A stretch of DNA of 64,000 nt from Arion vulgaris. Lineage: Eukaryota; Mollusca; Gastropoda; Stylommatophora; Arionidae. Shown piece after piece: positions 12,401 through 22,519 of the stretch (position 1 is its first letter; the number at the start of each line of letters is the position of its first letter). Both the position numbers and the translations under genes were made by a program. The DNA lies in NCBI GenBank assembly GCA_020796225.1, contig CM036762.1, positions 16,544,786 to 16,608,785 of the forward strand. The letters are read 5' to 3'. The notes under the pieces are model-generated. The model saw only the letters and a program-made list of their open reading frames with translations. It ran no database searches and was not told the DNA's origin.

Positions 12401-15400
12401 ATTGATAATTTCTTCTCAAGGTGTTTCCAACAAATCTCCATCTTATCTTTCTTATAAAAGTTGTCACTAGTGGTTGACCCAACATTTCTCTGATTTCATC
12501 ACTTCTGAATTCATTCCATTTTATATCTATTTTCAAATGCATTCAACTTGCTTTCTATATCTTTAGTCTTTTCCAACTCATGATGGCATATGTTAGAATT
12601 GATACAACACTTGAATTGAAAATTCGCAATTTAGTATATTTTTGTACATAATGTTTTTAAAATCAGCATTATTGTAAAATTAGCAGCAAATATCATCTTT
12701 ATTATGGAAAAATCTGGTATTAGAGCATAGCTAATCATAAGTAAAACTGAATGTCTGACAAACAAGTACAGCTATGCTAGACAACCAGATAATATTTCAG
12801 GGTATAGACCATACCAAACCTCTGAAGGAACCAAAGTATGGTACATTGGAGAACATGGGCAGTGCCAGTCTTCATAGAGTTATCAGTTATATGAGGACTA
12901 TCATCATAACACTCTGGACACAGCCATATGTGCTTCAATCTCCATCTCAAGTCTTCATAAAGGCAGAAGGTCTACTAATCTAACAACCACTGAACGGAGA
13001 AATAGGAAAGCGTAGACAGTGTTATAAGAGGCAGATAATGCCCTTCCAACATTTTACAAGTGGTTTCAATTGATATTTTTTTAAAGAGAGTTCATTGGAC
13101 AATGCCTTTAACCTGTTCTGTCAATTGGAACATTTAAGGTATTTAAAAGATGGGTGTTCAATTCTGATTCATGATATAAAAAGAATATAAAATTTACCTG
13201 TTCATTATCAATTGGTTCATCCAGTGGTTCATCATCCTCTACATCAGGTCCATCTTCAAAACTAGAGTAAAATGAAAATGTCAATATTTTCTGCTCAAAG
13301 ACTATAATCAATTCAGCATACATTTCTAATTAAAGTTTGAAATACATGAGGATGTTTCTTTTTCTGTAATTATCATACATTTTAGACTGGGATTACATTT
13401 TCTTTGTAAAGTCTTCTGTCTGTTTCAGTTCCACCATACAGTTTCTTTTTGAGGTGGTGTGTGTGGGCCAATTCTTTTATCAGCTCAGCCTGCAGTGGAC
13501 AGTTTTGTACCACATGTTCTGTCATCATGTCTACCAATTCATAAGGGCAGCAGCTAGAGATGACTATCTTGAATTTGGTTGAAGTGGTATCTCATTTTGT
13601 TGTGGCCTTTTCTAGGCAAATATGACTACCTGGTTTCTTTTGGATAGTTGGTAATATCCATCTTCTGTGTTAGATTTTTGTGTACTGACTTTCGAATAAG
13701 CATGTTTCATATGTGAACGTACATTTGCGTTGGACTCTTAATAAGAACTTTTATGTGTGACTAACTGCACATGAAGCCATGAGCATCCCACATTACAAAG
13801 CAAATAGATAAGGGCCATAGAAAGAATGACAATTTAAGAAAATATAAAAGATATGCACCAGCAAACAAAGAAAAATGTCAAATATTAAGAACAGCGCAAC
13901 AGCTGAAGAGTGCATCAAAAACAAGAAAATAAAATATTGAATAAGATCGACATAGTACTTCTTCTTCTTCTTTGCATTCGTTCTTTACTACCAATTTTAA
14001 TCACTTTGTGATATGTTTGATCTTTGTCAAAAACGTGTATACGTTGCACATTGGTTTGGTAACCGACATAGTAATTTAGATAGGTTGAATATGTAAAACA
14101 ACTATACAGTGCTGATGGCATCTTGTTAGTTAAGAGAGAAAATGAATTGCCCCCAGACCATGGGGAAGGATGGGAAATTTTGTAAGTTTATGCTTTCTCT
14201 TGCACATTTTATATCAAGTGAGATATCTGGTTTCCTTAGTTCTATGAATATGCTTTTAGACAGACTTGTCCCTGGCAAACTCTTCCCAGTTTGATGTATC
14301 CATACCTCATCGCTGATGACTTGCTTGTATATATCCTTGTAGCGAAGGAAGAGTCATTCAAAGTTATTATGTCAGAAGCAAGCTCTCTGTACAAGGTATC
14401 CTTAGGTAACCAGCTGTCATCCATCTGGCACAAATAGCCAAGTTATCTTCAGCCAGCAGTGTTGGTGGATACCACCACCAGTCGATGTCGTAAAACGAAT
14501 TGCGCTGCACATTGTGCACCCATCTTCTGCGGCGTTTCTGTCAGGCTGCCCACCTTTAGCCTTAATTGATTAACCTAGAAGGCAGCAGGTTGGACTCGCT
14601 CTTAGTCCATCGCCACGCGGTGCGCTACCTATCGATAACAGGTCACGCTATTCATCGATAAGGCGTCGGCATGCTCAAGGCCACAATGTACTGTCAGGCG
14701 TTTGCTCTGACCATACATACACAAACACGGAAACTTATTAACACATTCTATTCTCTTATAGTGGCCAGAAACCGCGTCAATCACACCGCAATCATAAGAA
14801 ATCGCGCACAGTTATCCGTTAGGAATTTTCACAACCGCCATGTTGGAAACCCAGAAGCCGGTCTTTTTCAGTGTTGGTGGATGAAAGTGGCCATGCTGGA
14901 AATCTCATAATATTCCAACATCTCTTTGTTTGTTACTCTGTCACTTCAGGAGATCCTGAGGATAAGTCCAAGGCAGCGCATGTAGTATGAGTTCATCTTA
15001 CTTCTCCTTTGACATGTGTGGTCCATGATTTGCAGGCATAGAATATAGTGTTCAATAAGCAGGCTCTGTACACATCAACGTTGGTCTAAAAAAGAGGGTC
15101 TAAAGGTGAAGGATTTACTTCAGTGCACCGGGTTTTCCCATATGGCATGTCACCTGTCAAGAGTATTGGACAAGGCATGAACTTCGCAGCTTCAGTAACA
15201 ATCATAAAGGATCTCAGGAAATAATAAACAGGTGAACCATTTGATTAAATAAACTCTCGTATTGCTATAGCAGCTAGTGCCTTCACTAAATTAACGAATA
15301 TCTGGCAATCTCAAGACCTTAGTATATGCACAAAAGTTAAATTATTTAGGTCATGTGTGATTCTGTACTGACCTACGGTTGTGAAAGTTGGAAATCAACA

Positions 15401-18047
15401 AAGAAAATTGATAAGAAACTGGACAGCTTTGAGAATAAATGTCTACGAAAATTATTAAAAGTAAAATGGAGTGATTTCGTTTCTAACAACACAGTGAGAG
15501 ATAGAACACACCAACAACCCGTATCAAATATTATAAGGAAAGCGAAGGTGGAAATATTTAGGTCATGTTCTTAGATCAGACGAAAAGAGACTAAATCGAC
15601 AAGTCCTTATGGGTCACCATTTGGGAAAAGAAAACGTGGAAGACCAAAGACCACTCTTGAAGAACCATCCAACAAGAAAGTAAACTATTGGGATGTAAAA
15701 CCATACAAGATCTCCAACTGCTAGCAAAGAACCGTATCACATGGAGATCTAAAACCTCTGCCCTATGTGCCGCCTTTGGCTCGAAAGGAATAAACTAACT
15801 AACATTTGATGTGTTCCGGATTATAAACACAACAAAATGCTTAACCACAAAGAGTTTAATTGTTACTTCATAAAATGGTGGAAGAGTAATGTAACAATTT
15901 CAACAATGCTAATAATGAATAATTCACAGCTTGTATTTAATGTTACCACACAATCCCTCTCAAATGCAACTTGTACTGAAGTCACAGAAATTTCAGGTCT
16001 TGGTCAATATAGCAACTAACAATATTATGTAATATAGTCAGTGTAATGTAGCAAAGTCATACATTGCTGACTAATAAAGTGCAATACCTGTGATAATCAA
16101 CTAGTTTATAACCACAACCCGCCGAGTGGTTACGGGTCCAAATTTGGGGTGCACGAATAGAACCACTGTTACCTGTCCCACATGTCGTAGGCGACTAAGA
16201 AGGTTTGGCTGAAATCGGATGCATGTGTCCTAAGCGTATAGAAGTCTATGCGTTTAGGGGCCTACAAACCAATGTGCAACGTATACACGTTCTTGGCAAA
16301 GATCAAACATATCACAGAAAGTGATTAAAATTGGTTGTAAAGAACAAGTGCAAAGAAGAAGAAAATAACCACAACCAAGGATAACTATTTAAATACTCAA
16401 CCCTAATGTCATGAAAAGTTAAACGGTAACTGACCATTCAAAAAATGAGAAATAACTGGTTTGTAAATATTGAAAACTCTCAGCTCATTATCTATTCAGT
16501 AATGTAAATTATGTAACATAAAGAATTATACAATATATTAGTGTTTCACTGTTTGCAATAATGAAATCTCAAGTTTCAGTTTGTAATACTTGAAGTTAAC
16601 ACTAACTAGTTCTCGACAAGTTACTTTATTAACATTTAATAACAAGAATATTCTAATATAAATATAATTATTTTTATTTATAGGACTCCTATAATTAGGA
16701 GTTTGATCAGTTTGTGAGTTTGCTGACCAGCAAATTTTTATTTTACGTGACTTTATTATAATCTTAAACTAGTAATAAGTCGCCGTACAAGTACATTGTT
16801 GTTAGATTACATTTGCTTTGTAGTAATTGTTACTACGTTTTACTCAAGTCAATTCATTCAAATTCATTTTTAATTAAATAATTTACTATTATTAGTATTA
16901 TATAATAATTTTCATATGAGGTACTTTTCTAAACCAATAGCCGATCTTTCTTTGACCGTGAACTCGTACACATCGCAGTACAGGTCCGTCACCAGCATAG
17001 CGGATTTTTAACCAAATATTTGCTATTTATTTGAATTTGTTAAAAGATTTCGAAATTAACTGGCATATATTTTGGGTTTTCTGAAACGTCATTCAGTCCT
17101 GAGCAATCTAAGTATTAGTTCCTCCAGACAAACATCAACTGTTAGAATTATATGACCATTTACACGCTGAGGTGAGTTTGAATAGCATTTATCGTTGTTG
17201 ATTGCTTTACTTTAGTAATATAATTATAATATTTTAATTCAGCATCCAATTATACTTGTGTGAGTGAAATTTGAAAGTCGAGTGAGCTTGATTAGTATAC
17301 TAAAATAAATTTCATTCAAGCTGTACCCAGTTACGGCGATCTTACTTTGCCATTTTTATTCATTTTTTCAACTGGCACCTTGCCGTGTTTACAGTAGTCT
17401 ACACTAGATTCGCTATCAATTACTTTTACTTGAATAAATATATTATAGTAAATTTGTATTTTAAAATTGTCTTAATATTTTTATTATTTATGAATTAAAT
17501 TAATACATTTTTTGCTTGAAATATCATAAAATTCCTATGAAACCCATTATTATAATTATACTGGAATTAATGGAATTTTGTTTGCTCTTTTCTTGAATGG
17601 CAGAAATGGTATAAAGAAGGTATTATTGACTTGTGCTTGCAACAGAAACTGGTAAGTATGGTAATAAAATGTGCTTTATATCTTGATTCTCACGCTTTAA
17701 CAAACTGATAAGATATACAAACAGAACTTTAACTGATTAGCTACTGAATTGAAATACAGGTTGCGGCTGAATTAAATTTAGGTCCCATTTTAAGGTGTAT
17801 GTACAAATTCAACTGCAGTTTTCTTAATTATTAACAGACTTTTTTGGATAATATACCATTTTGTAGGTAAATGAATATACTTTAAGATAGATCTAAAACA
17901 ATTGTTTGTTAAAAGGAAATTTGTACATGTAAAATTATTTGCAACAGAAAATAAGTGTAAAAATACAAAAAAAATATTCCAACTTAACTTCAAGTTTAGA
18001 ATTTCCAACACATTTATTTAATACCTATCACTTGGTGGTTACCACAC

Positions 18048-18111
<64 letters not shown>

Positions 18112-19535
18112 GTATAGTCAATAATATGAACAAATCCCAAAACACAGAAATTGAACAATATTTAGTAAATAATTAACACTACTTTTACGACCTTATCGCA
18201 TTTGCCATGGTAAACAATTTTATACAGTTTGATAACTGGCTTGATAACACAATAAATATGACAAAATACTGTACCAAGAGCCCATTGTAATCCCATTTAA
18301 ATTTATTGTAATGGATAATTCTCTGTCTGGTCTTGAATTTCAGCATGCCTGGGATGTAGATGGGAAAGACGTTCTCTACATGAAGAAAGTTGTGTCGTTC
18401 AAGACCAAGACAACAGCGGACAAGAGGATTTTTTGCTATGTACCCCTAACTTGGAGGACAAGAGATGTTGAATGTCCATCACAAGAAGATTGCCACATGA
18501 CCATGTCAAAATTGTTATTTGATTATGTTCTTGGGGATGCCACATATTTGTCATTCAGTATTAAGTGTTTCATATTTGATAACACATCAAAGTATTTTTT
18601 GTCTCATTTATAGCCAGTAGTAAAATATTAAAGATAGCTTAATGATATTCAGCTATTATTACTAATCTCGTTGAGGCGATGAAAATGATGTGTTACAATC
18701 ATGAGCTCACAATTTTCTGCAAAAACTAGTTTTTAATATTATGTAATATGAGATAATCAGATATTAATTGCTAATTACTGCTCTAATTAGTATTACATAA
18801 CATCTACTACATAAGCTCTACATTCTGTGCCTGATACTTGCTAATTTAACTTCATTCGGTCTGCATCGCTGTTGTAGTTTGATGTGAAAATCACAAACGC
18901 CAGTATAGAAATTATTTGAAATATGCAAATTAGTCGGCCATTTTGAATATTAATTAGTTCTGTGTGTATCGAAACATAAGAACAATGTAATCAAAGTATG
19001 TAATTTATCTTCCCACACAAAAAAATGTATGGTTTATAAGGTGTTTGATTATAAATAAGGAAGATATCTCAAAATATTTAGTAACAGTGCTACATCTCGG
19101 TGACAGTTTTCAGGATTCCATGTTTTTATATTACCTATATGTTTATTGTTAAGTATTTTTGGTACCAAATTAATCACTAAAACATTAATAACTTTTTTTC
19201 AGAATTGACGTACAGACTTGGGTGAGGTGTCATTGAATTGCAATTTGGAAGAGCTATTTAACTGGGGTATTTTTAATGCTGTAGCACTATGTTGAAAAAT
19301 TTATCAAAGTACCTAAGAATGATAATGAATATTGAATAATGATCATTCAATCGAGTTGTTTTACTGCCACTTTTGAAAGATAATTATTAAATCGGAAATT
19401 TTAATTGACTAATTATTATCTAATTAGATAAGAGGCAATTCAATAATTAATGCAACATAATAAAACTATAAAATAATAATAGAAAAGTGATAATTAAACC
19501 ACATACTCGTCGCCTTCGAACTCATCTGCGTCCAT
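6318..19535 (-). CDS. POLR2F: RNA polymerase subunit RPB6 (RPABC2), five exons, complete
   Basis: Small subunit shared by RNA polymerases I, II and III, which stabilises the clamp of the enzyme in the nucleus. Joining five exons gives 124 aa (family about 125-155 aa): an acidic N-terminus starting [14 protein letters not shown], then the hallmark block [19 protein letters not shown], then [35 protein letters not shown] and the C-terminal DELIID. Order and spacing match RPB6 throughout. All introns are GT-AG and phases agree (2,0,2,2). The start ATG at 19535 has a good context (A at -3, G at +4). No frame break is seen, so it looks functional. Introns are 6.2, 2.8, 1.7 and 2.1 kb and carry many repeats. 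It lies in tandem upstream of nothing in this window, with AK9 about 7.4 kb further right on the same strand. A piggyBac-like element follows 32 nt after the stop. Confidence 0.95.
6604..7870 (-). mobile_element. RNase H LINE, 3' half, broken
   Basis: From right to left: end of reverse transcriptase ([16 protein letters not shown]), then RNase H with [55 protein letters not shown] and [14 protein letters not shown], then a short C-terminal region and a (GAA)n end at 6604. Several frameshifts, so dead. It sits in RPB6 intron 4. Related 3' ends occur at 36330-36625, 38389-38645 and 60985-61060. Confidence 0.85.
7871..8205. other. RPB6 intron sequence, no clear feature
   Basis: A+T-rich; nothing recognised apart from a short AAGAACGAAAAAGAAGAAAA run near 8062. 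Confidence 0.35.
8208..8460 (+). repeat. tRNA-like SINE C
   Basis: Head with a box-B-like GGTTCAATTC, then GGCTCTCAGGCCGACCCAGC, ATTGGGTACC and GTGATGTTAGC. Copies at 23505-23770, 43060-43222, 45246-45495 (minus) and 51725-51850 (minus, partial). Confidence 0.75.
8503..8574 (-). CDS. POLR2F: RPB6 exon 4
   Basis: 72 nt encoding [20 protein letters not shown] and KEL, ending AA|GTAAGTG. The acceptor TTCCCATCTTAG lies in a 12-bp sequence that is duplicated on the far side of a Penelope-like element, so sequence upstream of it is now transposon-derived. Confidence 0.95.
8586..9655 (-). mobile_element. Penelope-like element fragment with 12-bp TSD
   Basis: On the minus strand: [35 protein letters not shown], a zinc-like C..RRCNTC, then the GIY-YIG region [17 protein letters not shown], and after frame breaks [15 protein letters not shown] and [13 protein letters not shown]: the end of a Penelope polymerase with its endonuclease. 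Terminal sequences of about 48 nt recur inverted (8585-8632 against 9563-9610). CCTAAGATGGGA flanks the insertion at 8574-8585 and 9656-9667. 8960-8820 holds a duplicated motif CATGCAACATATACCCATA. Dead copy. Confidence 0.87.
8646..8676 (-). ncRNA. Possible degenerate hammerhead ribozyme core in the Penelope terminal region
   Basis: The minus strand reads TTGATAA, a stem GGCC/GGTC around a TTGTT loop, then CGAAAC. This resembles CTGATGA-stem-GAAAC, which is known from Penelope-like elements. The core departs from the consensus at two bases, so activity is doubtful. Confidence 0.3.
9658..9819. repeat. 54-bp tandem repeat, three copies
   Basis: Units start TAAGATGGGA at 9658, 9712 and 9766, each followed by AACATAAATAATAT and GGTTTAAC. 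The unit start matches the duplicated splice-acceptor segment next to RPB6 exon 4. Confidence 0.85.
9820..10257. other. RPB6 intron 3, left of exon 3
   Basis: A+T-rich, nothing recognised. Confidence 0.4.
10258..10379 (-). CDS. POLR2F: RPB6 exon 3, core motif
   Basis: 122 nt encoding RIEVITDG then [20 protein letters not shown] and ALQIA, the invariant core of RPB6. Two acceptors lie 6 nt apart (TTTTTTGTCAG and GGCCAG); only the inner one, before AGG, keeps phase 0 with exon 2. Donor GC|GTATGT. Confidence 0.95.
10488..10842. mobile_element. hAT-like short element
   Basis: Left end GCGTTTCCCAAAGTGGGC and right end GGTTTGGGAA are partly inverted, in the style of hAT ends (TTTCCCAAAG). The direct repeat TCTATATCA flanks it (10479-10487, 10843-10851). 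No ORF. A short (TA)n run lies at 10745-10763. Confidence 0.55.
10855..11072 (-). repeat. SINE A2
   Basis: Minus-strand copy with the motifs CACCTACAAGTAGGTC, GTCGCCTCTTATGA and GCGGGCCCCGGCAACACAC of the A2 family. Confidence 0.75.
11255..11405 (+). repeat. SINE A2, head only
   Basis: CCCGTGTGTTGCCGGGG then GCAAAGAATA, CCTACAAGACACGTCGTAGG and GGCGATTAAGG. The 3' part is missing. Confidence 0.7.
11500..11850 (+). mobile_element. LINE 3' fragment
   Basis: Broken frames read like [20 protein letters not shown], then an R.RPRTK-type run and [19 protein letters not shown]. It matches the C-terminal region at 60130-60760 (IEKQRIKWFGHLMRMEPHLL). Confidence 0.65.
11856..12100 (-). repeat. SINE A with 8-bp TSD
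   Basis: Near full-length minus-strand copy, flanked by AAGACAAG (11848-11855, 12101-12108). It is inserted at the end of the LINE fragment 11500-11850. Confidence 0.85.
12195..12620 (-). mobile_element. LINE 3' fragment, RTE-like family
   Basis: Minus-strand copy of the family at 57790-58200: motifs for [17 protein letters not shown]-type and tail TATGTAACTTATAATGGTAC. Other copies at 29045-29315, 38775-39070 and 56360-56760. Confidence 0.65.
12621..13197. other. RPB6 intron 2, part
   Basis: A+T-rich. 12840-12990 may hold another degraded LINE end (a TGGGCAGTGCCAGTC to CACTCTGGACACAGC stretch), but support is weak. Confidence 0.35.
13198..13261 (-). CDS. POLR2F: RPB6 exon 2
   Basis: 64 nt, acceptor TTTTACTCTAG, donor CAG|GTAAAT. 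Encodes the acidic stretch [16 protein letters not shown]. In RPB6 this N-terminal acidic tail is poorly ordered and variable. Confidence 0.87.
13330..13945. other. RPB6 intron 1, right of exon 2
   Basis: 13430-13640 resembles RNase H LINE sequence in reverse (TGCAGTGGACAGTTTTGTAC). Otherwise nothing supported. Confidence 0.35.
13958..14063 (-). repeat. SINE A, 5'-truncated, with 10-bp TSD
   Basis: Only the 3' part of SINE A, from the (GAA)n tail to TTGGTTTGGTA, flanked by CGACATAGTA (13948-13957, 14064-14073). Truncation at the 5' side with a clean duplication is typical of LINE machinery. Confidence 0.88.
14074..14920. other. Unassigned, with a G+C-richer island at 14450-14700
   Basis: 14460-14690 is clearly richer in G+C than its surroundings and includes a near-repeat ATCGATAACAGGTCACG / ATCGATAAGGCG. 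No ORF or transposon end is recognised. Confidence 0.35.
14920..15095 (-). mobile_element. LINE fragment
   Basis: The minus strand reads [20 protein letters not shown] and VKGEV, the post-catalytic reverse transcriptase region of a CR1/RTE-type LINE. Confidence 0.6.
15100..15225 (+). repeat. Unnamed repeat, family K
   Basis: Shares AAAGGTGAAGGATTTACTTC, CCATATGGC and AGTCACCTG-type motifs with 27845-28015. Nature unknown. Confidence 0.5.
15340..15800 (+). mobile_element. LINE 3' fragment, RTE-like
   Basis: 15353-15574 encodes [34 protein letters not shown] and more: the C-terminal region after the reverse transcriptase. Later parts are frame-shifted. Confidence 0.75.
16120..16365 (+). repeat. 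SINE A, full length with 11-bp TSD
   Basis: Flanked by TAACCACAACC (16109-16119 and 16366-16376). Head GCCGAGTGGTTACGGGTCC, (GAA)n tail. Confidence 0.9.
16377..17111. other. Repeat-poor A+T-rich intron
   Basis: No repeat or gene recognised. It precedes the unidentified candidate exons at 17.1-18.6 kb. Confidence 0.4.
17112..18613 (+). CDS. Unidentified candidate spliced gene in RPB6 intron 1
   Basis: I do not recognise this. Three segments join in one open frame. 17112-17171 (open after an in-frame TAA) ends GCTGAG|GTGAGT and reads [17 protein letters not shown]. 17604-17651 has acceptor GAATGGCAG and donor CTG|GTAAGTATG, and reads [16 protein letters not shown]. 18344-18613 has acceptor TTGAATTTCAG, starts [15 protein letters not shown] and ends at TAG 18611-18613, followed by ATTAAA. 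Both introns are short (432 and 692 nt) with strong sites. No copy is seen elsewhere in the window and the stretch is poor in repeats. No start exon is found. It could be a real gene antisense to RPB6, a noncoding transcript, or chance. Confidence 0.25.
18046..18105. repeat. (TA)n microsatellite
   Basis: About 60 nt of alternating AT inside the second intron of the candidate gene. Confidence 0.95.
18640..19505. other. RPB6 intron 1, near exon 1
   Basis: A+T-rich with repeated short motifs such as CTAATTAG and AATTGACTAATTATTATCTA; no transposon end is clear. Confidence 0.35.
19507..19535 (-). CDS. POLR2F: RPB6 exon 1 (coding part)
   Basis: Nine codons from the ATG (MDADEFEGD) plus two bases, then donor GA|GTATGTGG. 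An earlier GT (GA|GTTCGA, also phase 2) would give a shorter product; the chosen donor is much stronger and gives the FEGDDFED sequence typical of the family. The 5' UTR lies just right of 19535 and its start is not determined. Confidence 0.82.
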
Positions 19536-19667
19536 TTTGAGCAACAAGAGTGAAGATTATGAGCTTGAAGGTAAGATTGGTATCAATTGTAAAAAAAAAA
19601 TAGAACTATAATGTAAGGGAGAAGGATATAAAACAAAACTTGTTTTCAATGGTATTTAGTCGACAAA

Positions 19668-19875
19668 TGCCCTTCTAGTTCTGCCCAGCGTGTTTGTAGC
19701 GCGTTGGATTACGGGTGACAAGCTCTCTGTGATTGCGGGCAGAAAAGACACAAGTTCTCCAGATTAATGGTGTTCGTGGAACCGAAAGGGTCACGATGTC
19801 CATGGCACCGAGCCGAAGAGCTGAATATAGTGAAAGCTCAAATGCTTCTGGATCGAAAAAAAATAAAAATAAAAA
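19668..19875 (+). repeat. SINE B with 10-bp TSD
   Basis: tRNA-like head GTTTGTAGCGCGTTGGATTA, later AGCTCAAATGCTTCTGGATC, flanked by AGTCGACAAA (19658-19667, 19876-19885). Confidence 0.88.
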
Positions 19876-19914
19876 AGTCGACAAAGTGGAGCGTCTGCGG
19901 GAGACCTGGTTAAA

Positions 19915-20095
19915 TCCACGATAAGGCCATAGAGGTTTTTTCTGTCGGGGCAAAAGAAAATCCTAACCTGAACAATTTCGCTGCGACTGTATTAGCCATG
20001 CGGCAATCTACATGCACATGTGCTCCCTCCCCCATCACACCGCATAAAAACGGTAGCTATTACTAGTATTACAGGCAGTAATGACCTTTTTTGGC
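19915..20095 (+). repeat. tRNA-like SINE F, 3' part
   Basis: Shares GATAAGGCCATAGA, AAATCCTAACCTGAACA, GACTGTATTAGCCATGCGGC and TACAGGCAGTAATGAC with the fuller copy at 26185-26420. Confidence 0.7.
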
Positions 20096-20477
20096 ACTAG
20101 TCAAGTTGATTATTGGTTACTGAATACGTAAATACATAAATGGCACGGTAATCGGGGCCATCGAGCATGATATGTTGTGGATTATTGTTAAGTAGTTTTG
20201 TGTTAAGACGCATCTAGCTGATGGTTGTTGTGGTGCGGGCGCTATGTGTTCATCGCAACAATACTACAGCAGTATTTTTTTTATAATAATAATAGTAAGT
20301 AACCTGGTCAGCGCACAAGAAACAATTTTGTAACGTATAAGTGTTCAGATCTCATCTTCAGTATATCCTACTGCACACAGCGACTGACAGTTTGAGGCCT
20401 GTTTTTGGTTAATGAAACATCGTCTCATCCAGTATAGTGATAGTGTTCAAATCTAGCAACCCACTTTTGACTCCAGG

Positions 20478-20695
20478 CCCGCCTGCCCAGTGTGTTCGTA
20501 GCGCGTTGGACTACGGGTGACTAGCCCTCTGTGAGTGCGGGTTCAATTCCGCGGACTGGCAGAAAAGCCACAGGTTCCCCAGATTTACTGTGTTCGTGGC
20601 GTGGCACCGAACCGAAGGGTTACGATGTCCATGGCACCGAGCCGAAGAGCTGAAAGCTCAAGTGCTTCTGGATCGGGAAAAAAGTCTCCAGGTTC
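20478..20695 (+). repeat. SINE B, left arm of an inverted pair
   Basis: Complete copy: GCGCGTTGGACTACGGGTGA, box B GGTTCAATTCCGCGG, tail AGCTCAAGTGCTTCTGGATC. Probable TSD CTCCAGG (20471-20477, 20696-20702). Confidence 0.85.
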
Positions 20696-20924
20696 CTGCA
20701 GTCAAGACATGGACGTAGAATCCAAGCTACCAGGCCACATGAATCCTCTGTCCAACCCGTCTTCCTGATGAAGTTCAGGATATCAATTTTTGTAATGTCT
20801 GCTTGCTTTAGCATGTTCAGGTACAAAAGTTAAAGTGACGTTCTGCAGACATGGGTGGCGACCTGTGTCTCCGGTTAGATAATTGCCTTGGCCACTGCAA
20901 TCCCAGGTATTTCAATGCGTTGGC

Positions 20925-21035
20925 TCTTTCCACTGCAGTTCCATACAAACTGAGGGGGCTGCAAAGACCTAGAGAGACATGGAGACGAACTGTAGACATA
21001 GAAAGAGAAGAGGTGGGAAAGACCTGTGATTAACT
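20925..21035 (+). mobile_element. LINE 3' fragment
   Basis: Reads LQRPRETWRRTVDIEREEVG, the R.P..TWRR-type end of an RTE LINE. Confidence 0.55.
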
Positions 21036-21052
21036 AAGTTGGCTTGCTAGTT

Positions 21053-21256
21053 TGTTTTTTTCCAATCCAGAAGCACTTGAGCTGAAAGCTCTTCGGCTCG
21101 GTGTCATGGACATCGTAACCCTTCGGTTCGGTGCCACGAACACCGTAAATCTGGGGAACCTGTAGCTTTTCTGCCAGTCCGCGGAGTTGTACCCGCACTT
21201 ACAGAGGACTAGTCACCCGTAGTCCAACGCGCTACGAACACGCTGGGCACGCGGGC
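21053..21256 (-). repeat. SINE B, right arm of an inverted pair
   Basis: Minus-strand full copy flanked by GGCTTGCTAGTT (21041-21052) and GGCTTGCTGGTT (21257-21268). With 20478-20695 it makes an inverted repeat of about 200 bp around a 360-bp spacer. Confidence 0.9.
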
Positions 21257-21329
21257 GGCTTGCTGGTTAAAGGAAATTTGTTGATGTCTTATGCTTTAAA
21301 GAGAGTTTAGACGAATGAGTAGTTCAGCA

Positions 21330-21700
21330 AAAATGTAGGGACATTCCTAACTTCCTGATTGCAGATCTTATCAGGTCTAAGACTGATAAGAATAAAGGAA
21401 AGACTTTGCTCACACACATCTATATTCTCGTCCTGTTTGACACATTCGGTTTCCGCAAGAGATTTCCGCTGCTGCCGTTCTGTCGCATATTTTACCAATT
21501 GTCGCCCACATCACGTCACAATCTTTAAACTTTCTTTCCACAGTTCTCCATTATTTGGACGACCAGACCTTATTTTTCCATCTGCTGCCCATTGGCGAGC
21601 TGTCCTAGCCAATGCTCTTACTACTGGTATACCCAATCCATTCAATGATGATCTTCAATGGTGCACAGTTAGTTTGTTTGAAAAAACTCTTCATTTGCTA
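21330..21700 (-). mobile_element. LINE 3' fragment
   Basis: Minus strand shares GCATTGGCTAGGACAGC and a CGACAGAACGGCAGCA-type end with the plus-strand copy at 41710-42320. Frames are broken. Confidence 0.6.
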
Positions 21701-22515
21701 TAGTATGTGGCCAGAAAATGTGCAGGATTCTTCAGAGAAATGTCTCCAACTTGGATATGATGTTGTGGTTTATTTTCCAACACTCAATATTGTATAATAA
21801 CACTTCCATAACACTGCTTCTATATATTTTACATTTTGTTTTTAGATTTAATTCTTTGGCTTTTCAAGATTTTGTCGAGCATGACAAAACTGTGACTTGC
21901 TTTCTTTATTTTTCCAATGATGTCCTTTTCTGAATCACCATTCTCGATACTGTATTTCCCAGGTATACAAAATTCTCTATAATTTCTCTATAATTTCCTC
22001 TATAATTACATTTTGTAACTTAATTGAGTTTTCTGATTTGTGATTATTTTGGTGAGTTTCGCCATGATATAGTATCATTGCCATCATATTTGTTATTTCT
22101 CTACAAATGTTTAACCCTAGTTGTTGTGACCTCAATCAAGTGTGTTCAATTTATCCTGCATCTGGTTACAAGCGTTGGAACAGGAGGGCTATCTCATTAG
22201 TGAAGTCCAGATAATCTAGCTGCTCCGTCTGAGTGATGTCCTTCTAGTTATTACAAAATGAAAGCTGCCAAAACTAACCAGTGCACATGCTCCTCAAACT
22301 TCTGAATAGATTCTACTAACATGTCCCCACTTTAATGGCTTGATGCCTCACTAAATTGAAGAAACAGTGGGGCACCCGTGAGAATCTTCTGCTGACTATT
22401 GGATTCACAGAGGCAACTTATCTCACTGTTTAAATATCTAAGCATCGGTAACTGACTGCAGGATTCAGTAATAAATGGCACAAGATTCACATAATTAAGG
22501 AATTTAGAAATATAA
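21701..22515. other. Intergenic, mostly unassigned
   Basis: 21700-22000 may continue the LINE fragment; 22340-22440 has LINE-like words (GAGGCAACTTATCTCACTG) also seen at 36550. No gene. Confidence 0.35.
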
Positions 22516-22519
22516 TTAA

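Noticed and set aside
14450..14700. G+C-rich island as a CpG promoter or a transposon end
   Set aside because: No ORF, inverted ends or target duplication could be found; left as unassigned.
19496..19535. [13 protein letters not shown] read as the start of a chromobox protein
   Set aside because: The frame stops at once; with the GTATGT donor it is exon 1 of RPB6, confirmed by exons 2-5.
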